Source: Tropicibacter sp. R16_0
GTDB lineage: Bacteria; Pseudomonadota; Alphaproteobacteria; Rhodobacterales; Rhodobacteraceae
Length of the DNA stretch: 64,000 nucleotides
Reading direction: 5' to 3'
Assembly: GCF_017743935.1 (NCBI RefSeq)
Contig: NZ_JAGHRE010000005.1
Coordinates: forward strand, 186,001-250,000
The notes below the pieces were generated by a model, which ran no database searches, was not told where the DNA came from, and was given only the letters and a program-made list of their open reading frames with translations. Position 1 is the stretch's first letter; each line of letters opens with the position of its first letter. Shown piece by piece: positions 18,031 to 27,086 of the stretch. The translations under genes and the position numbers were made by a program.

Positions 18031-18178
18031 GTGGGCAACCTGCCATTAAATGCAGCACGTCACAATCCATTCGCACAACAACGCCTCGCCGCAACGCAGC
18101 GAATTGACATGTGCTGAAAATTACGATTTAGAACTCATCAACGAAATATTATTGCCCACCCGACTCGCGAGGCCCACC

Positions 18179-20146
18179 ATGTCGCAGACGCAGAAAGATC
18201 GCCCCTGGCTCATCCGTACGTATGCCGGTCACTCCACGGCAAAAGCTTCGAATGCGCTGTATCGCAGCAATCTGGCCAAGGGTCAGACCGGTTTGTCCGT
18301 GGCCTTCGACCTGCCGACCCAGACCGGGTATGACAGCGACCATGTTCTGGCCCGTGGCGAGGTTGGCAAGGTCGGTGTTCCGGTGTCGCACCTGGGCGAC
18401 ATGCGCACCCTGTTTGATCAGATTCCGCTGGAACAGATGAACACCTCGATGACGATCAACGCCACCGCGCCTTGGCTGTTGTCGCTCTATATTGCCGTGG
18501 CCGAGGAACAGGGCGCGGATGTATCCAAGCTCCAGGGCACGGTGCAAAACGACCTGATCAAAGAGTATCTGTCGCGCGGCACATATGTTTGCCCGCCGAA
18601 ACCCTCGCTCAAGATGATCGCGGATGTGGCCGAATACTGCTACACCAACGTTCCCAAATGGAACCCGATGAACGTGTGTTCCTATCACCTGCAAGAGGCC
18701 GGAGCGACCCCCGAGCAGGAACTGGCTTTTGCCCTGGCCACGGCGATTGCGGTTCTGGACGAACTGCGCCCGCGCGTTCCCGCCGAAGATTTCCCGGCGC
18801 TGTGCGGTCGTATCTCGTTCTTTGTGAACGCGGGCATCCGCTTTGTGACTGAGATGTGCAAGATGCGCGCCTTCGTGGACTTGTGGGACGAGATCCTAGT
18901 TGAACGCTATGGCGTGACTGATCCAAAATCTCGCCGCTTCCGCTATGGGGTGCAGGTGAACTCGCTCGGCCTGACCGAGCAGCAGCCGGAAAACAACGTC
19001 TACCGCATCCTGATCGAAATGCTGGCCGTGACCCTGTCGAAAAAGGCGCGGGCCCGTGCCGTACAGCTGCCCGCCTGGAATGAGGCGCTTGGCCTGCCGC
19101 GCCCATGGGATCAACAATGGTCGATGCGGATGCAGCAGATCCTGGCCTATGAAACCGACCTGTTGGAGTTTGACGACCTGTTCGATGGCAACCCAGCGGT
19201 CGACGCCAAAGTCGAAGAGTTGAAGGATGGCGCACGGGCCGAACTGGCCAACTTGGATTCGATGGGTGGGGCTGTGGCCTCGATCGAATACATGAAATCG
19301 CGTCTGGTGGATTCCAACGCCGAGCGTTTGAACCGGATCGAACGCAACGAAACCGTGGTTGTGGGCGTCAACAAATGGACGCAAGGCGAACCTTCGCCGC
19401 TGCAGACCGAAGACGGCGGTATCATGGTTGTCGACCCGGCGGTCGAACAAGAGCAGATCGGGCGTCTGGAAGAATGGCGCAAAGGGCGGGATGATGCTGC
19501 TGTAGCCAGTGCTCTGGCTGCCTTGCGCGAGGCTGCAAAATCCGGCGCCAACGTCATGGAACCTTCGATTGCAGCCGCCAAGGCAGGCGTCACAACCGGC
19601 GAATGGGCCGAAGAGATGCGCAAGGCCTATGGCACCTACCGTGGCCCGACCGGCGTGTCCGGCTCTGTGTCCAACAAGACCGAGGGCCTTGAAGACATTC
19701 GCTCGCGCGTTGATGCGGTCAGCGATCAACTGGGGCGTCGCCTGAAATTCCTGGTCGGCAAGCCGGGCCTCGACGGTCATTCCAACGGGGCTGAACAGAT
19801 CGCCTTCCGCGCGCGTGATTGTGGCATGGACATTTCTTACGAAGGCATCCGCCTGACCCCCGAAGAGATTGTCACCGCCGCAATCGACGACGAAGCGCAC
19901 GTGATTGGTTTGTCGATCCTGTCAGGCAGCCATTTGCCGCTTGTCGAAGATGTTCTGGATCGGATGAAGGCCGCTGGCTTACAGAATGTGCCGCTGATCG
20001 TCGGCGGTATTATTCCAGACGAAGATGCGGAAAGATTGAAATCAATGGGGGTATCGAAAGTCTATACACCCAAAGATTTTGAACTCAACACAATCATGTC
20101 GGATATCGTAACCTTGGCCGATCCGGCAGAAATTGCAGCGGAATAA
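18179..20146 (+). CDS. ecm: Ethylmalonyl-CoA mutase
   Basis: A 655-residue coenzyme B12-dependent mutase that turns (2R)-ethylmalonyl-CoA into methylsuccinyl-CoA. The N-terminal barrel begins with RPWLIRTYAGHSTAKASN and contains the substrate segment FDLPTQTGYDSDH. The C-terminal B12 domain has the cobalt-ligand DGHSNG motif near residue 527 and GGIIPDEDAE. Size and ccr proximity favour Ecm over methylmalonyl-CoA mutase. ATG 18179 is chosen because homologues begin near here; the frame is open 129 bp further upstream. Confidence 0.94.
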   Translation: MSQTQKDRPWLIRTYAGHSTAKASNALYRSNLAKGQTGLSVAFDLPTQTGYDSDHVLARGEVGKVGVPVSHLGDMRTLFDQIPLEQMNTSMTINATAPWLLSLYIAVAEEQGADVSKLQGTVQNDLIKEYLSRGTYVCPPKPSLKMIADVAEYCYTNVPKWNPMNVCSYHLQEAGATPEQELAFALATAIAVLDELRPRVPAEDFPALCGRISFFVNAGIRFVTEMCKMRAFVDLWDEILVERYGVTDPKSRRFRYGVQVNSLGLTEQQPENNVYRILIEMLAVTLSKKARARAVQLPAWNEALGLPRPWDQQWSMRMQQILAYETDLLEFDDLFDGNPAVDAKVEELKDGARAELANLDSMGGAVASIEYMKSRLVDSNAERLNRIERNETVVVGVNKWTQGEPSPLQTEDGGIMVVDPAVEQEQIGRLEEWRKGRDDAAVASALAALREAAKSGANVMEPSIAAAKAGVTTGEWAEEMRKAYGTYRGPTGVSGSVSNKTEGLEDIRSRVDAVSDQLGRRLKFLVGKPGLDGHSNGAEQIAFRARDCGMDISYEGIRLTPEEIVTAAIDDEAHVIGLSILSGSHLPLVEDVLDRMKAAGLQNVPLIVGGIIPDEDAERLKSMGVSKVYTPKDFELNTIMSDIVTLADPAEIAAE

Positions 20147-20194
20147 AAACTCTATTCTCCAATATTGGCGCTGAAATGCGTCTCCAGACTCTTT

Positions 20195-20224
20195 AAGGTA
20201 GCGCTTTGAGCGCTATCTTATTTG
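20195..20224 (+). terminator. Intrinsic terminator after ecm
   Basis: A 10-bp stem with one G-T pair, AAGGTAGCGC (20195-20204) and GCGCTATCTT (20210-20219), with a 5-nt loop, followed by ATTT. The weak T-run makes it moderate. Confidence 0.7.
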
Positions 20225-20253
20225 GCGTTCGTAGAAACCAGGAGTTAGGATTA

Positions 20254-20571
20254 ATGGGAATCGACCTAAATTCAATGTCGCGAAAAGATCTGCTCGCGTT
20301 GCAGACAAACGTGGCAACTGCGCTCAAGGACGCAGAAGAAAGAGAGCGCCGTGAGGCTCTTGCCGCAGCTGAAAAGGCCGCCGCAGAATTCGGATTCTCC
20401 TTGTCCGAATTGTCACCGGACGCGAAAAAGGGCGGGAAGACCGGCAAAGCAGCTGCAAAGTACCGTAATCCGGCCAATCCAGAGCAAACATGGTCTGGCC
20501 GTGGTCGCAAGCCGCAATGGATTCACGATGCTCTGACATCGGGTGCCGACATTTCGGACCTGGAAATCTGA
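20254..20571 (+). CDS. H-NS family histone-like DNA-binding protein
   Basis: A 105-residue nucleoid protein with an N-terminal coiled-coil oligomerisation part (about 10-45, rich in E, R and A) and the C-terminal H-NS DNA-binding core [20 protein letters not shown] (about 73-92). Such proteins bind AT-rich DNA and silence genes. GGAGTTAGGATTA precedes the ATG. It resembles the HvrA/Spb group of alphaproteobacteria, some of which act on photosynthesis genes, though none are visible here. Confidence 0.93.
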   Translation: MGIDLNSMSRKDLLALQTNVATALKDAEERERREALAAAEKAAAEFGFSLSELSPDAKKGGKTGKAAAKYRNPANPEQTWSGRGRKPQWIHDALTSGADISDLEI

Positions 20572-20587
20572 AAATAGGCTTTCAACA

Positions 20588-21301
20588 ATGACAATTCATA
20601 TTGGCGCCAAATCTGGTGAAATTGCTGAAACGGTCCTTTTGCCGGGTGATCCATACCGGGCGAAATGGGCGGCGGAAACATTTCTGTCGGATGTGAAACT
20701 GGTCAACGAAGTTCGCGGGATGTTGGGGTATACCGGAACTTGGAACGGCCAGCGGGTCACCATTCAGGGCAGCGGCATGGGCATGCCGTCCCTGTCGATC
20801 TATGTCAACGAGCTGATCCGTGATTACGGCGCCAAGACCCTGATCCGCATCGGATCCTGCGGTGGAATGCAGGAGAAGGTTGCGGTCAGGGATGTCATTC
20901 TAGCGATGACAGCCACAACGCTCAGCACGCCCTCACGCGGGATCTTCAAAGAGGTGAACTTTGCACCTTGTGCGGATTGGTCCCTGCTGCGGGCTGCGGC
21001 CGATGCGGCACAGGCCAAGGGCACCGCAACACATGTCGGGGGGATCTATTCCTCGGACGTGTTCTATGATGAACGTCCCGATCTCAACGAACAGATGGTG
21101 CGTCACGGCATCCTGGGCGTGGAGATGGAAGCGGCGGAACTCTACAATCTTGCGGCCCGCCACGGCTGTCGGGCATTGGCGGTTCTGACTGTATCGGATC
21201 ATCTGCTGACGGGTGAAGCCTTGCCCAGTGATCAACGCGAACGCAGCTTTGGCGAGATGGTGGAAATCGCGCTTGAAGCCGCCTTTGCGAATGTTCGCTG
21301 A
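20588..21301 (+). CDS. deoD: Purine-nucleoside phosphorylase DeoD
   Basis: A 237-residue phosphorylase with the family start [22 protein letters not shown], the SGMGMPS phosphate region and the base-binding [15 protein letters not shown] segment. It cleaves purine (deoxy)ribonucleosides with phosphate in the cytoplasm. It begins 16 bp after the H-NS-like gene. A strong terminator follows. The nucleoside-type ABC importer at 4602-9307 could supply its substrates. Confidence 0.95.
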   Translation: MTIHIGAKSGEIAETVLLPGDPYRAKWAAETFLSDVKLVNEVRGMLGYTGTWNGQRVTIQGSGMGMPSLSIYVNELIRDYGAKTLIRIGSCGGMQEKVAVRDVILAMTATTLSTPSRGIFKEVNFAPCADWSLLRAAADAAQAKGTATHVGGIYSSDVFYDERPDLNEQMVRHGILGVEMEAAELYNLAARHGCRALAVLTVSDHLLTGEALPSDQRERSFGEMVEIALEAAFANVR

Positions 21302-21400
21302 CCACTCGGGATTTGCCACGTTCCGTGGTGTGACATGTGTGCAAAGACCAATGAGCACACCACGTGAAAGAGCCGGTGCATTCGCCACTTACTGAATAGG

Positions 21401-21431
21401 CGGGCGATGGGTTAACCCATCGCCCGTTTTT
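21401..21431 (+). terminator. Intrinsic terminator after deoD
   Basis: A 26-bp perfect palindrome from 21401 to 21426 (arm CGGGCGATGGGTT), followed by TTTTT. The strongest terminator in this part of the window. Confidence 0.9.
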
Positions 21432-21551
21432 GATTGCCTTGGCAGCTGAGTTTTACCCGGAGCAGCATCTCAAGTATCTGCCCGCGCTTCGATCACCTGC
21501 TCGCCCCAGATAACGACGAAACGCCAACTGCGCCGTCGCAAGACACAAGTT

Positions 21552-21667
21552 CTCCCGCCCGTCGTTGGTGCCCCTGTTGGGACACCGCCTCCCGTTGGGC
21601 CGGGCGCCTCGCCTGCGGCGAGGCGCGGTCCCGCAGAATGCTGGCTTTTCGTAACCCCGCCGCCGAG
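21552..21667 (-). repeat. Dispersed GC-rich intergenic repeat, copy A
   Basis: Shares blocks with 22861-22954 and 29963-30149. In the reverse sense it reads GCGGGACCGCGCC, GGCGCCCGGCCCAA (21595-21608), CGGGAGG and ACGACGGGCGGGAG in the same order as copy B. The 382-bp stretch 21302-21683 holds only the deoD terminator and this repeat; I see no gene there. Confidence 0.75.
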
Positions 21668-21683
21668 GTTCCGAGAAGCTCGA

Positions 21684-22532
21684 TCACCCGCGCCCGTGTG
21701 TCCGATCATACTGGTTGACCATCGGGCTGTTCCATCCCGCCAATGTTCCTTCGGTTGGCGCAAAGACCTCGACCAACAGCGGGTGGCAGGGCGCCGCATC
21801 TGATGAATGCTCGGACGAGCAGTCACCACCGGGGCAGGCACTGAGATTGCCCAGTAGGTCAATCTCGGCAAAGAACTCGAGGAAATCGCCGGGCCGTACT
21901 GGCGAAGCTTTCATAAAGTATTGTCCGGTATCGCGTGTGAAACCGGTGCACATGAAGACGTTAAGGACATCATGCACCAGCGGCTCAGCCGCATCCAAAC
22001 TTACCCCAAGATGATCCGCAAGCGACCGCGTCAGATTCGAGTGGCAGCAATGATGATACTGTGTGCCCGCCAGCAGGTTGCCCGTATACGGATCACAGCG
22101 GGTCCCGATTACGTCGTGAACCGAGCCACCGAAGTCATCGATCCCGTACCAGCCTAGCGTATCCTCGATAATCGTGGCCATCGGGCGCATGTGGGGAAAG
22201 CTGCTCCACATGCGCTCCCCGGCGGTGATGTGGGTGCCGTGCAGCGCACGGGTCTTGCCGGAATAGAACCGCTCGGTCACCTCGTTGAGATTGTGCAGGT
22301 TCAGATCCCCCACCTGCGGCCCCTCGACAGAAGAAATGCGAAAGAAATGACCCGCCGGTACGGTGAAACAGCGCGCATCGCGGGCAGGCACAAGAACCTC
22401 ATCCGACTTGACCGCCGTGGCCCGCGCCGCGCGGTAAAGGTCCAGCGGCGGTTCTGGCAATGTCTCATTCGGGTAACAGATGACTGGGGCAATGGCGCGG
22501 CGGGCGTCGGCGTCAGCTGGGGCGTTTGTCAT
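21684..22532 (-). CDS. DUF1989 / urea carboxylase-associated family protein
   Basis: A 282-residue protein of the urea amidolyase-associated (DUF1989) family. Features are VPARDARCFTVPAGHFFRI near the N-terminus, EGPQVGDLNLHN, GTQYHHCCHSNL and DVLNVFMCTGFTRDTGQYF. The family relates to aminomethyltransferase-like folds and some members sit beside urea carboxylase, but none is present here, so function is open. ATG 22532 has AAGAGGAG upstream. Its stop is 17 bp from repeat copy A. Confidence 0.82.
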   Translation of the reverse strand: MTNAPADADARRAIAPVICYPNETLPEPPLDLYRAARATAVKSDEVLVPARDARCFTVPAGHFFRISSVEGPQVGDLNLHNLNEVTERFYSGKTRALHGTHITAGERMWSSFPHMRPMATIIEDTLGWYGIDDFGGSVHDVIGTRCDPYTGNLLAGTQYHHCCHSNLTRSLADHLGVSLDAAEPLVHDVLNVFMCTGFTRDTGQYFMKASPVRPGDFLEFFAEIDLLGNLSACPGGDCSSEHSSDAAPCHPLLVEVFAPTEGTLAGWNSPMVNQYDRTHGRG

Positions 22533-22588
22533 GATGGCGTCTCCTCTTGCGCACAGATGGGCACGAGAGGCCAGGCAGATGCAAGAGG

Positions 22589-22783
22589 TCAACGCGGCTG
22601 TTTTGCACCGCAATGTCGAGGTTGATCGTTGCCATCTGACACTGCGGCGCAGGCTGCACATCGCCAGAGACCCTCAGATCGGCTCTGCCTCCAACGACAA
22701 TTGCGGGTCAGCGTCGTGGTTTTGGCACGCCACAGGAAGTAGGCGAACACGAAAAGAGCAAACAGCAGCAAGAGGACGGGCAT
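22589..22783 (-). CDS. Small membrane-anchored, cysteine-containing protein
   Basis: A 64-residue ORF with one N-terminal transmembrane segment (MPVLLLLFALFVFAYFLW), then a basic tail with CRWRQ and WRCAACAAVS and a further HCG near the end. The Cys spacing suggests a small metal-binding or redox tail. A purine-rich AGGCAAGGGGC lies upstream of the start. I do not recognise a named family. It may be cotranscribed with the 50-residue gene upstream on the same strand. Confidence 0.6.
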   Translation of the reverse strand: MPVLLLLFALFVFAYFLWRAKTTTLTRNCRWRQSRSEGLWRCAACAAVSDGNDQPRHCGAKQPR

Positions 22784-22860
22784 GCCCCTTGCCTAACCCA
22801 TTCCGTACGAGGCGTGAACTGCCATATCGCATGCAAACCGGAGTGGCCTTGGTCGTAACT

Positions 22861-22954
22861 GACGGCGTTCTGCGGTGCCGCGCCGAGCCGAAGGCGAGGC
22901 GCCCGGCCCAACGGGAGGAGGTGCCCTGCGAGGGGCATCGACGACGGGCGGGAG
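22861..22954 (+). repeat. Dispersed GC-rich intergenic repeat, copy B
   Basis: Opposite orientation to copy A. Key blocks: GGCGCCCGGCCCAA (22898-22911), CCCAACGGGAGGAGG (22908-22922) and CGACGACGGGCGGGAG ending at 22954. It lies between two small genes. Confidence 0.75.
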
Positions 22955-22979
22955 TACCCCCGCCGTCGACATCGAGTCA

Positions 22980-23138
22980 TTAGGCAGCATTTGCGTATTC
23001 GAACAATTCAGGTTGCCTGTCTTCCGGCGGCCGCTTGGGTTCGGGCACATAGTAGGCCCAAGCCTGATCAAGAACCTTCAGCGCCTCTTGCGCGGGTATT
23101 TTACCAGTTTTGGTTGGGGTTGGCGTGTTCATGGGCAT
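22980..23138 (-). CDS. Conserved-looking 50-52 residue protein
   Basis: A very short gene in the minus strand. From ATG 23138 (AGGA 7 bases before it) it encodes 52 residues; from the in-frame ATG at 23132, 50. It begins with NTPTPTKTGKIPAQEALKVL, continues DQAWAYYVPEPKR and ends LFEYANAA. Codon use is like that of the neighbouring genes and the protein is acidic and compact, so I consider it real. I recall similar small proteins in Rhodobacteraceae, without a known function. Confidence 0.7.
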   Translation of the reverse strand: MPMNTPTPTKTGKIPAQEALKVLDQAWAYYVPEPKRPPEDRQPELFEYANAA

Positions 23139-23245
23139 TATCCGATCCTATTGGAACTGCCCCTCCCTGCCAGTGAACATAGAATTGTGCATCCGCGATC
23201 ACATCTCCCAAAGTCGCATTCTGGCCATGCAGAGAACGCAAGTAT

Positions 23246-23959
23246 TCAGCCGATGATCATGTCTCCGGCGAGCCCAAGGGCAAACCCACAGACAGCTCCA
23301 AGGGCTGGCGACCAATCCCCGGACACATGCGCTTCAGGTGCGATGTCCTGAAACAACAGATACAGGATGCCACCCGCCGCAAAGATCATTATCGCGCCCA
23401 GTGTTTCGGGGTCGGTTGACAGAAATTGGAACCCTACGGCCGCGCACAAGGGACCAAGGGCGGCGAGGCCAATGAAGATCAACAAGATCTGCCACCCAGG
23501 CGTCTGTCCACGGGACCAGATTTCGCGAAAGGCAGAGAACCCTTCGGGCAGGTTTTGCAGAAAGATCATCGCCGCCAGCAATTTCGCTGTCGCGGCCTCG
23601 GTCGTCAGAAGCGCGCCAAGAGCCATCGCCTCGGGCAGAAAATCCAGCAACATGGCCAAAAGCAGCGCGCCGCTGCCACCGGCACCGGCCAATATCTTGT
23701 CGACAACGTAGAAACTGACCCCGCCTGTCACCAGCAATGGAATCGCAAGAAAGACCGGTAGCGCTTCGGCACCGCGAGGGACCAACACCAAGGCCACCGC
23801 CGACAAGAGCGCACCGCCACCAAAGGCCGTCACCGAATGTACGATCCGCGACTGGATGCGCGTGTCACGGACATGCTCATACCGGGCCAACAGCCCGCCC
23901 AATGGCATGGCGAGACCGGCAAATGCGGCCAGAAGCAAGGCATAGGTGAGATCACTCAT
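23246..23959 (-). CDS. ZIP-like divalent metal transporter
   Basis: A 237-residue integral membrane protein with about eight hydrophobic segments. The ZIP pattern is seen in LLDFLPEAMALGALL and FLQNLPEGFSAFREI, where paired N/D-x-P-E motifs line the metal site. The usual histidine of the HNxPEG motif is Q here, and the His-rich loop is short, so metal preference is uncertain. ATG 23959 is preceded by AGGA. Transcribed alone between small genes and the RTX gene. Confidence 0.8.
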   Translation of the reverse strand: MSDLTYALLLAAFAGLAMPLGGLLARYEHVRDTRIQSRIVHSVTAFGGGALLSAVALVLVPRGAEALPVFLAIPLLVTGGVSFYVVDKILAGAGGSGALLLAMLLDFLPEAMALGALLTTEAATAKLLAAMIFLQNLPEGFSAFREIWSRGQTPGWQILLIFIGLAALGPLCAAVGFQFLSTDPETLGAIMIFAAGGILYLLFQDIAPEAHVSGDWSPALGAVCGFALGLAGDMIIG

Positions 23960-24094
23960 CTGATAAAAGTCCTGGAAATGACTCTGCAGACCTTCACGGT
24001 ACACGAAGCATCTGCAGAATCAGAACTTTTTTGAGATCTCAGGCCGAGAGAGGTGCCAATTGATCAGCACCCCGACACAGGCGCACTGAGTGAT

Positions 24095-26251
24095 CTAGAG
24101 GTACAGAAGGTCATTCGAGAACTGGATCACTTCGATGTTGACCAGCGTATCAGTTCCCTCTCTGCCCGATGCCAGGTGCTCAACCAGGACCTGCCCCCCG
24201 TTACGGCTTACATTGTAGTCATCGCGCGCGCCGTTGAAGATCGCGTAATCCCAGCCAAAGCCACCGTCCAGATAGTCGTCCGACGCTCCGCCAATCAATC
24301 GATCAACGCCTGCGCCACCATACAAGGTGTCCTCTCCATAAAGCCCACGCAACAGGTTGTTGCCGCTGTCCCCTACGAGATGGTCATCATAGCTGCTGCC
24401 AGTCACGCGCTCGACGCTCACATAGCTGTCCCGCGCTGCATCCCCGCGTGTACCGCGACCCTGTGCTAGGTCGACACTCACGGCTGAAGAGGATTCAGCA
24501 TAGCTGATCATGTCCAGACCAGATCCACCTTCGTAGCGATCACGCCCAGCTGTGCCCAGAAACCAATCATAATCGCCCAACCCGCGTAGATCGTTGTGGC
24601 CCGCGTCTCCTTTCAACACGTCCGAATAGGACGATCCCGTGACGCGCTCCACGTTCTGATACCGATCACCGTTCGCCAGCCCCGTGCTACCGCGCCCTGT
24701 GGTCAAATCAACATTCACGCCCCTGGTCGAGGACACGTAGCTGACCATATCGCGGCCAGATCCGCCATCATAGAAATCATGGCCATCTGAACCGATGAAC
24801 CAGTCATAGTCACCAGCACCACGCAGGCGATTGTCGCCGTCATCACCGACAATGTAATCTGCGAATGAGGATCCCGTTACACCCTCGACGTTCAGAATCT
24901 GGTTGATGTCCGCCCCCGAAGTCGCACGACCCTGGGCCAAGTCCACTCGGACGGCCTGCTGATGATCAATGAAGCTGACCATGTCAAAGCCCGCTCCGCC
25001 GTCAATCGTATCTGACCCAGCCCCCGGGGTAATCCAATCATTCCCGTCGAGAGCCAGGATACGGCTCAACGCGGAGCCGTCATTTATCACATCATTGCCA
25101 TCCGTAGCATTCAGGTCGGGCAAAGAGACCCTGACATGCAACGCTGAATTCGACAGCGGATTGTCGCGATCAACCGATTGCCAAATGACGCTTATTCCAC
25201 CATCTGGAAGCGCAACAAGAGACGGTTTGACGTCATAATCAGCCGAGCTCTCAGACAGCTGAACTTCCCCGGTTATGGCCTCGATGTTCGAGTTGTACTC
25301 TCTTGCTACTACGGTGGGATTGTCGCTGACATTTACCCAACCAACGACAAAACCGCCATCGTTCAACGCTACGACCTGAGGTTGCGTTTGATCTCCATGC
25401 GTGGTCTGGTTGACGATGAATTCATTCCCGATGGGCACCCCTTGCGCAGAGACATGGCGCGCAACAATTGTTTCGCCGCTGCCGTCCTGCTCATCTGATT
25501 TCCAGACCACAATCAAACTGCCATCTGACAGCTGAGCTACGACAGGATCGATCTGGCTTCGGTATGAATATTGATTAAGACGAATTTCACCCGTGAGAGG
25601 CGCCCCATCGTCATCGAGAACACGCAGCATTACGGCATAAAAGCTTCCGTCTACTGAATGAGACCGCCAGACCGCTGCGAAACCTCCGGCTTCCAGAGGG
25701 GCAATTTCTGGAAATGACTGAAACCTATGTTCTGTCTGATTGAGTTGGAGCAATTCGCCCCGAGGCGTGCCGTCGTTGTCAAAACTGCGCGAGTGGGCTG
25801 AAAAAAGACTGCCATCGTATCCCAAACCGGTGGCCGCCACAGCAAAGCCGCCATCAACGAGCGCGATAACCTCAGGTGCAACGATCGTTTCCGAACTTGA
25901 AGGGATCAGAACCTGCCCGGCGTCGACAAGACGTCCGGACTGATCATATTTGACGCCGCGAATTTCTGCGCCGCCGGAGTTTTTGACATGTGTATAGACA
26001 ACAAGGAAGTTGCCATCGGACAAAACCGCAACGTCAGGGCGATTTGGCGTGCTGGTACTGGATGCAACCCGAACAACCTCACTCGCAGGGCTTCCATCTT
26101 CATTCAAAAGGCGGAAAAATATTTCCGGAGATGAATCTTGCCATACCAGAACCTGACGACCATCTTCGAAAGCTGCAACTCTTGCATCTTCCCGGACAAC
26201 ATTATCAGATTTTGCAATGGAAACAGAACTCAATCTATTTAGGGTCGGCAT
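24095..26251 (-). CDS. Large RTX-like secreted calcium-binding protein
   Basis: A 718-residue acidic protein with no signal peptide. Residues about 1-370 carry repeated bladed units (VVALxDGGFxVxW type). From about 375 there are roughly 80-residue repeats, each with VERVTGSSY, LRGLGDYDWF and DMVSY-type blocks, ending in classical GGxGxDxL RTX nonapeptides (YGGAGVDRLIGGASDDYLDGG). Such proteins leave through type I secretion using a C-terminal signal, but no ABC exporter is encoded here. Base composition is visibly less GC-rich than the neighbours, which suits acquisition. Confidence 0.85.
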   Translation of the reverse strand: MPTLNRLSSVSIAKSDNVVREDARVAAFEDGRQVLVWQDSSPEIFFRLLNEDGSPASEVVRVASSTSTPNRPDVAVLSDGNFLVVYTHVKNSGGAEIRGVKYDQSGRLVDAGQVLIPSSSETIVAPEVIALVDGGFAVAATGLGYDGSLFSAHSRSFDNDGTPRGELLQLNQTEHRFQSFPEIAPLEAGGFAAVWRSHSVDGSFYAVMLRVLDDDGAPLTGEIRLNQYSYRSQIDPVVAQLSDGSLIVVWKSDEQDGSGETIVARHVSAQGVPIGNEFIVNQTTHGDQTQPQVVALNDGGFVVGWVNVSDNPTVVAREYNSNIEAITGEVQLSESSADYDVKPSLVALPDGGISVIWQSVDRDNPLSNSALHVRVSLPDLNATDGNDVINDGSALSRILALDGNDWITPGAGSDTIDGGAGFDMVSFIDHQQAVRVDLAQGRATSGADINQILNVEGVTGSSFADYIVGDDGDNRLRGAGDYDWFIGSDGHDFYDGGSGRDMVSYVSSTRGVNVDLTTGRGSTGLANGDRYQNVERVTGSSYSDVLKGDAGHNDLRGLGDYDWFLGTAGRDRYEGGSGLDMISYAESSSAVSVDLAQGRGTRGDAARDSYVSVERVTGSSYDDHLVGDSGNNLLRGLYGEDTLYGGAGVDRLIGGASDDYLDGGFGWDYAIFNGARDDYNVSRNGGQVLVEHLASGREGTDTLVNIEVIQFSNDLLYL

Positions 26252-26290
26252 TTATACAACTTATACTACTCAAGGGTGTGCCGACCCTAA
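26239..26290 (-). promoter_or_regulatory. Stem-loop burying the RTX gene start codon
   Basis: A perfect 12-bp inverted repeat, TTAGGGTCGGCA (26239-26250) and TGCCGACCCTAA (26279-26290), with a 28-nt loop. On the minus strand the 3' arm includes most of the ATG (26249-26251) and the first codons of the RTX gene. There is no T-run, so it is not a standard sdhB terminator; it could limit translation. Confidence 0.5.
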
Positions 26291-26295
26291 TAAAT

Positions 26296-27075
26296 TCAAA
26301 CAGCGCGGTCGACCATCATTTTCTTGATTTCCGCAATTGCCTTTGCCGGGTTCAGACCCTTGGGGCAAGTCTTTGCGCAGTTCATGATAGTGTGGCAGCG
26401 ATACAGCTTGAAGGGGTCTTCAAGTTCATCCAATCTTTCACCGGTTGCTTCATCCCGACTGTCGATGATCCAGCGATAGGCGTGCAGCAGGGCTGCGGGG
26501 CCAAGGTAGCGGTCGCCGTTCCACCAGTAGGACGGGCAGGACGTCGAGCAGGACGCGCACATCACGCATTCATAGAGACCGTCGAGCTTCTTGCGGTCCT
26601 CGATGGACTGCTTCCACTCTTTTGCCGGGCGGTTGGTCTTGGTTTCCAGCCACGGCATGATCGAGGCGTGCTGCGCATAGAAATGCGTCAGATCCGGGAT
26701 CAGATCCTTGACCACCGGCATATGCGGCAGCGGATAGATCTTCACGTCGCCCTTGATTTCGTCCATGCCATAGATGCACGCCAGCGTGTTGATGCCGTCG
26801 ATGTTCATCGCGCAAGAGCCACAGATGCCTTCGCGGCAGGAGCGGCGGAAGGTCAGGGTCGGATCAATCTCGTTCTTGATCTTAATCAGCGCGTCCAGAA
26901 CCATGGGGCCGCATTGGTCCATGTCCAGGAAATAGGTGTCCACACGCGGGTTCTGCCCATCATCCGGGTTCCAGCGATAGATCTGGAACTTGCGGATGTT
27001 GGTCGCGCCTTCGGGCTTGGGCCAGGTCTTGCCGGTGGTGATGCGGCTGTTCTTGGGTAGCGTCAACTGTACCAT
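26296..27075 (-). CDS. sdhB: Succinate dehydrogenase iron-sulfur subunit
   Basis: A 259-residue subunit carrying electrons from the flavoprotein to the membrane anchors. The [2Fe-2S] cluster ligands are in [12 protein letters not shown] and C-terminal clusters in [16 protein letters not shown] and [17 protein letters not shown]. It is the last gene of sdhCDAB, 11 bp after sdhA. Part of complex II and the TCA cycle at the inner membrane. Confidence 0.97.
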   Translation of the reverse strand: MVQLTLPKNSRITTGKTWPKPEGATNIRKFQIYRWNPDDGQNPRVDTYFLDMDQCGPMVLDALIKIKNEIDPTLTFRRSCREGICGSCAMNIDGINTLACIYGMDEIKGDVKIYPLPHMPVVKDLIPDLTHFYAQHASIMPWLETKTNRPAKEWKQSIEDRKKLDGLYECVMCASCSTSCPSYWWNGDRYLGPAALLHAYRWIIDSRDEATGERLDELEDPFKLYRCHTIMNCAKTCPKGLNPAKAIAEIKKMMVDRAV

Positions 27076-27086
27076 AGTGCGTCTCC

